Source of the DNA: JBGVSA01 sp047605765 | Lineage (GTDB): Bacteria; Pseudomonadota; Gammaproteobacteria; Burkholderiales; Rhodocyclaceae | Assembly: GCA_047605765.1 (NCBI GenBank) | Contig: JASGFB010000029.1 | Location: forward strand, 1 to 41,467 | Reading direction: 5' to 3' | Length of the DNA: 41,467 nucleotides | In this document: positions 39,551-41,467 of the stretch, in pieces | How the letters are laid out: every line of letters begins with the position of its first letter | How positions within the stretch are numbered: the stretch's first letter is position 1 | Position numbers and translations under genes: made by a program | The notes under the pieces: model-generated | Database searches by the model: none | Told to the model about the DNA's origin: nothing | Seen by the model: only the letters and a program-made list of their open reading frames with translations

Positions 39551-39909
39551 CAACTTCCCCTGTAAGTGCTATAGCTCCACGGCGACGCCAACAGCGGCAC
39601 GTGGTAATGCGCGTGCGGATCGGCCACGGCAAAGCGCAGCACGACGACATCCAGGAAGGGCGGCTGCGGCAAGGCCACGCCCAGCGCCGTGAAATAGGCG
39701 GCCACGTCGAACACCAGTTCGTAGTGGCCTGCCTCCATCGCATCAGCGGACAACAAGGGGCTATCCGTGCGGCCGTCGTGATTGGTCCGCCCGTCGCGCA
39801 ACAGGCTGCGCGTGGCGCCTTCGGCGTCGGACAAGCGGTACAGCCGGTAGCGCATATCGGCGGCCGGCTTGCCGTGCGCGGTATCGAGAACGTGCGTCGA
39901 CAGTCCCAT
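39550..39909 (-). CDS. uraH: 5-hydroxyisourate hydrolase
   Basis: A 119-residue transthyretin-related protein that hydrolyses 5-hydroxyisourate, the PuuD product, to OHCU. The N-terminal LSTHVLDTAHGKPAADM carries an active-site histidine, RDGRTNHDGRTD follows, ADPHAHYHVPLLASPWSYS carries further histidines, and the protein ends in the signature YRGS. The length matches the soluble bacterial form, without signal peptide. It overlaps puuD downstream; uraD lies divergently upstream. RBS AGGGAG. Confidence 0.96.
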   Translation of the reverse strand: MGLSTHVLDTAHGKPAADMRYRLYRLSDAEGATRSLLRDGRTNHDGRTDSPLLSADAMEAGHYELVFDVAAYFTALGVALPQPPFLDVVVLRFAVADPHAHYHVPLLASPWSYSTYRGS

Positions 39910-40122
39910 GTCAGAATCTCCCTACTTCCATGTCGCCGATTATAGGTGCGAGCCCCAAGCTGCCCGCGTATAACAGGTATGTGGCCCCTCGCATGTCCCT
40001 GCTGGCGCGGTGGCGCCGGCCGGCTCATTCGGTGCTGCGCAGATTGCATATAGCGGGTGGCGGATTGCCCGCCGCGCCTGCGCTCACTACCCTGCGACGA
40101 CCCTAACAGACACGTCTATACG

Positions 40123-40635
40123 ATGATGAGCCTGAACAGCCTCTCCGGCATGGACCGCGACCAGTTCGTGGCCGCGCTGGACGGTGTCTTCGAGCATTCG
40201 CCCTGGGTCGCCGAGCGCGCCTGGGCCGAACGCCCATTCACCAGCACCACCGCCCTGCGCGAGGCACTCGCCCGTGCCATGTGGTCCGCCAGCCAGGACG
40301 AACAGATGCGCCTGGTGCGCGCCCACCCCGAACTGGCCGGCCGCGCCGCCATCCGGGGCGAGCTGACCGCCGAATCCACCCGCGAGCAGGCCGGCGCCCG
40401 GCTGGACGCCTGCTCGCCGGAAGAATTCGCGCGCCTGCAGACGCTCAACGCCGCTTACAGCGCCAAGTTCGGCTTTCCGTTCATCATGGCGGTGCGCGGC
40501 TACGACCGGACGCAGATCATCGAACGCTTCGACGCCCGCCTGCGCAACAGCCCGGCCGACGAGTTCCGCGAGGCGCTCGGCCAGATCGAACGCATCGCCA
40601 CGCTACGCCTGACCGACCTCGTCAGCGAGGCCTGA
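40123..40635 (+). CDS. uraD: OHCU decarboxylase
   Basis: A 170-residue helical enzyme that decarboxylates 2-oxo-4-hydroxy-4-carboxy-5-ureidoimidazoline to S-allantoin, the last step from urate. Family blocks are the catalytic-histidine motif VRAHPELAGRAAIRGELTAE (start of the block), SREQ-like STREQAGARLDACSPEEF, NAAYSAKFGFPFIMAVRGYD, and EFREALGQIERIATLRLTDL. It is divergent from uraH-puuD with a 213-base gap for both promoters. ATG 40123 begins the standard length; an in-frame ATG at 40057 adds a tail with no family match. No allantoinase gene is present nearby. Confidence 0.94.
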   Translation: MMSLNSLSGMDRDQFVAALDGVFEHSPWVAERAWAERPFTSTTALREALARAMWSASQDEQMRLVRAHPELAGRAAIRGELTAESTREQAGARLDACSPEEFARLQTLNAAYSAKFGFPFIMAVRGYDRTQIIERFDARLRNSPADEFREALGQIERIATLRLTDLVSEA

Positions 40636-40743
40636 ACGGCGGCCAATCGGGCGCATCCTCGGCGTGCCCGATTGGCGTAACAAGCCTGCATGCATTTTGC
40701 TTGATGATGCGCACCTGACAGGGCAACAGCCGGAGTGCGCACA

Positions 40744-41467
40744 GTGTCGATCCACGTCAAGCTCAATCACGTCACGCAATACCACTACGACCGCGAGGTC
40801 GCGCTGTCGCCGCAAGTCGTGCGCCTGCGACCAGCGCCCCACTGCCGCACGCCGATCCTGGCGTACTCGCAGCACGTCACGCCCGGCGAGCACTTCATCA
40901 ACTGGCAGCAGGATCCGCAGAGCAACTATCTGGCGCGCCTGGTTTTCCCCGAGAAAACGCGCGAGTTCAAGGTCGAGATCGACCTGGTGGCCGAGCTGTC
41001 GGTCATCAACCCGTTCGACTTCTTTCTCGAACCGGTGGCCGAGAAGATCCCGTTCGCCTACAGCGCCGAGCAGTTGCAGGAGCTGCAACCCTACCTGGCC
41101 CGCCAGGCCCTGACACCACGCTTCGAGCGTTACCTCGAAGGCGTGCCGCGCACACCGCGTCCGAGCGTGGATTTTCTGGTCGACCTGAACCAGCGCGTGC
41201 AGCACGACGTGAGCTATCTGATCCGCATGGAGCCCGGCGTGCAAACGCCCGAGCAGACGTTGGAGCGCGGATCGGGCTCGTGCCGCGACTCCGGCTGGCT
41301 GTTGGTGCAACTGCTGCGCCACCTTGGGCTGGCGGCGCGCTTCGTGTCCGGCTACCTGATCCAGCTGACACCGGATGTCAAATCGCTCGACGGCCCCAGC
41401 GGGCCGGCGGCCGACTTCACCGACCTGCACGCCTGGTGCGAGGTGTACCTGCCCGGCGCCGGCTGGA
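40744..41467 (+). CDS. Large transglutaminase-like protein, N-terminal part (runs past window end)
   Basis: At least 241 residues from GTG 40744, preceded by GGAG eight bases upstream. The N-terminal domain (VKLNHVTQYHYDREVALSPQ, VVRLRPAPHC) is the bacterial transglutaminase-like N-terminal beta domain; the core begins near residue 125. The catalytic cysteine lies in GSGSCRDSGWLLVQLL, and the histidine region DFTDLHAWCEVYLPGAGW closes the visible part. Wording of these blocks matches the long (about 1,100 residues) transglutaminase/DUF2126-type proteins of proteobacteria, often next to a circularly permuted ATP-grasp gene. The rest, and the operon partners, are outside the window. Function in peptide-crosslink chemistry is not proven. 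Confidence 0.85.
   Translation, partial: MSIHVKLNHVTQYHYDREVALSPQVVRLRPAPHCRTPILAYSQHVTPGEHFINWQQDPQSNYLARLVFPEKTREFKVEIDLVAELSVINPFDFFLEPVAEKIPFAYSAEQLQELQPYLARQALTPRFERYLEGVPRTPRPSVDFLVDLNQRVQHDVSYLIRMEPGVQTPEQTLERGSGSCRDSGWLLVQLLRHLGLAARFVSGYLIQLTPDVKSLDGPSGPAADFTDLHAWCEVYLPGAGW

Overview
The window looks like a chromosomal segment of a GC-rich, motile, Gram-negative betaproteobacterium that can live with little oxygen. The basis is high GC with strong third-position bias, TonB/FecIR and FbpBC-type iron uptake, FliD/FliT, an anaerobic ribonucleotide reductase behind an Fnr-like site, the membrane-type urate hydroxylase PuuD, and a long transglutaminase-like protein typical of proteobacteria. 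I cannot name the genus.

Layout. 1-2.6 kb: the end of a ferric-iron type ABC permease, its ATPase, and wrbA. 2.7-3.1 kb: a CsgG/HfaB-family remnant cut at both ends. 3.2-5.0 kb: an SGNH (rhamnogalacturonan/pectin acetylesterase-like) lipoprotein. 5.1-9.8 kb: a GFA-like zinc protein and a TonB siderophore receptor with its FecR/FecI pair behind a Fur-like box. 9.9-12 kb: a GNAT tail fragment, an aldo/keto reductase and a divergent LysR regulator sharing a perfect dyad. 12-14 kb: fliD and fliT behind a very good sigma-54 promoter. 14.3-17.1 kb: nrdD-nrdG with Fnr-like and NrdR-like boxes. 17.2-18.6 kb: a PL1 pectate lyase lipoprotein. 18.8-23.3 kb: an accessory stretch with a pentapeptide-repeat protein, a cytochrome P450 with an NAD(P)-binding partner, an orphan Cas2-like (SinR-annotated type) protein, an unrecognised protein and a 45-residue membrane protein. 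23.5-24.7 kb: serA. 24.8-27.5 kb: a 911-residue pectinesterase-like beta-helix lipoprotein followed by about 1.1 kb without genes up to tRNA-Arg(CCU). 28.9-34.4 kb: HU, two small exported proteins, the ABC-F ATPase Uup and an ABC exporter. 34.5-40.6 kb: a GntR regulator with a polar amino-acid type ABC transporter, next to a complete urate-to-allantoin set (puuD, uraH, uraD). The window ends inside a large transglutaminase-like gene.

How the genes work together. The most interesting theme is a dispersed pectin-attack set: three lipoproteins (SGNH acetylesterase-like, PL1 pectate lyase, CE8-like pectinesterase) that would deacetylate, demethylate and cleave pectin at the cell surface. Each is a single gene between terminators or regulatory gaps and set among unrelated genes; two carry long polyserine linkers behind the lipobox. 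The SGNH gene sits directly against a truncated csgG-like gene, which suggests insertion. No sugar transporter or pectin regulator is in the window. Other coherent modules are iron uptake (FbpBC-like, TonB receptor, FecIR), anaerobic DNA-precursor synthesis (NrdDG), and urate catabolism.
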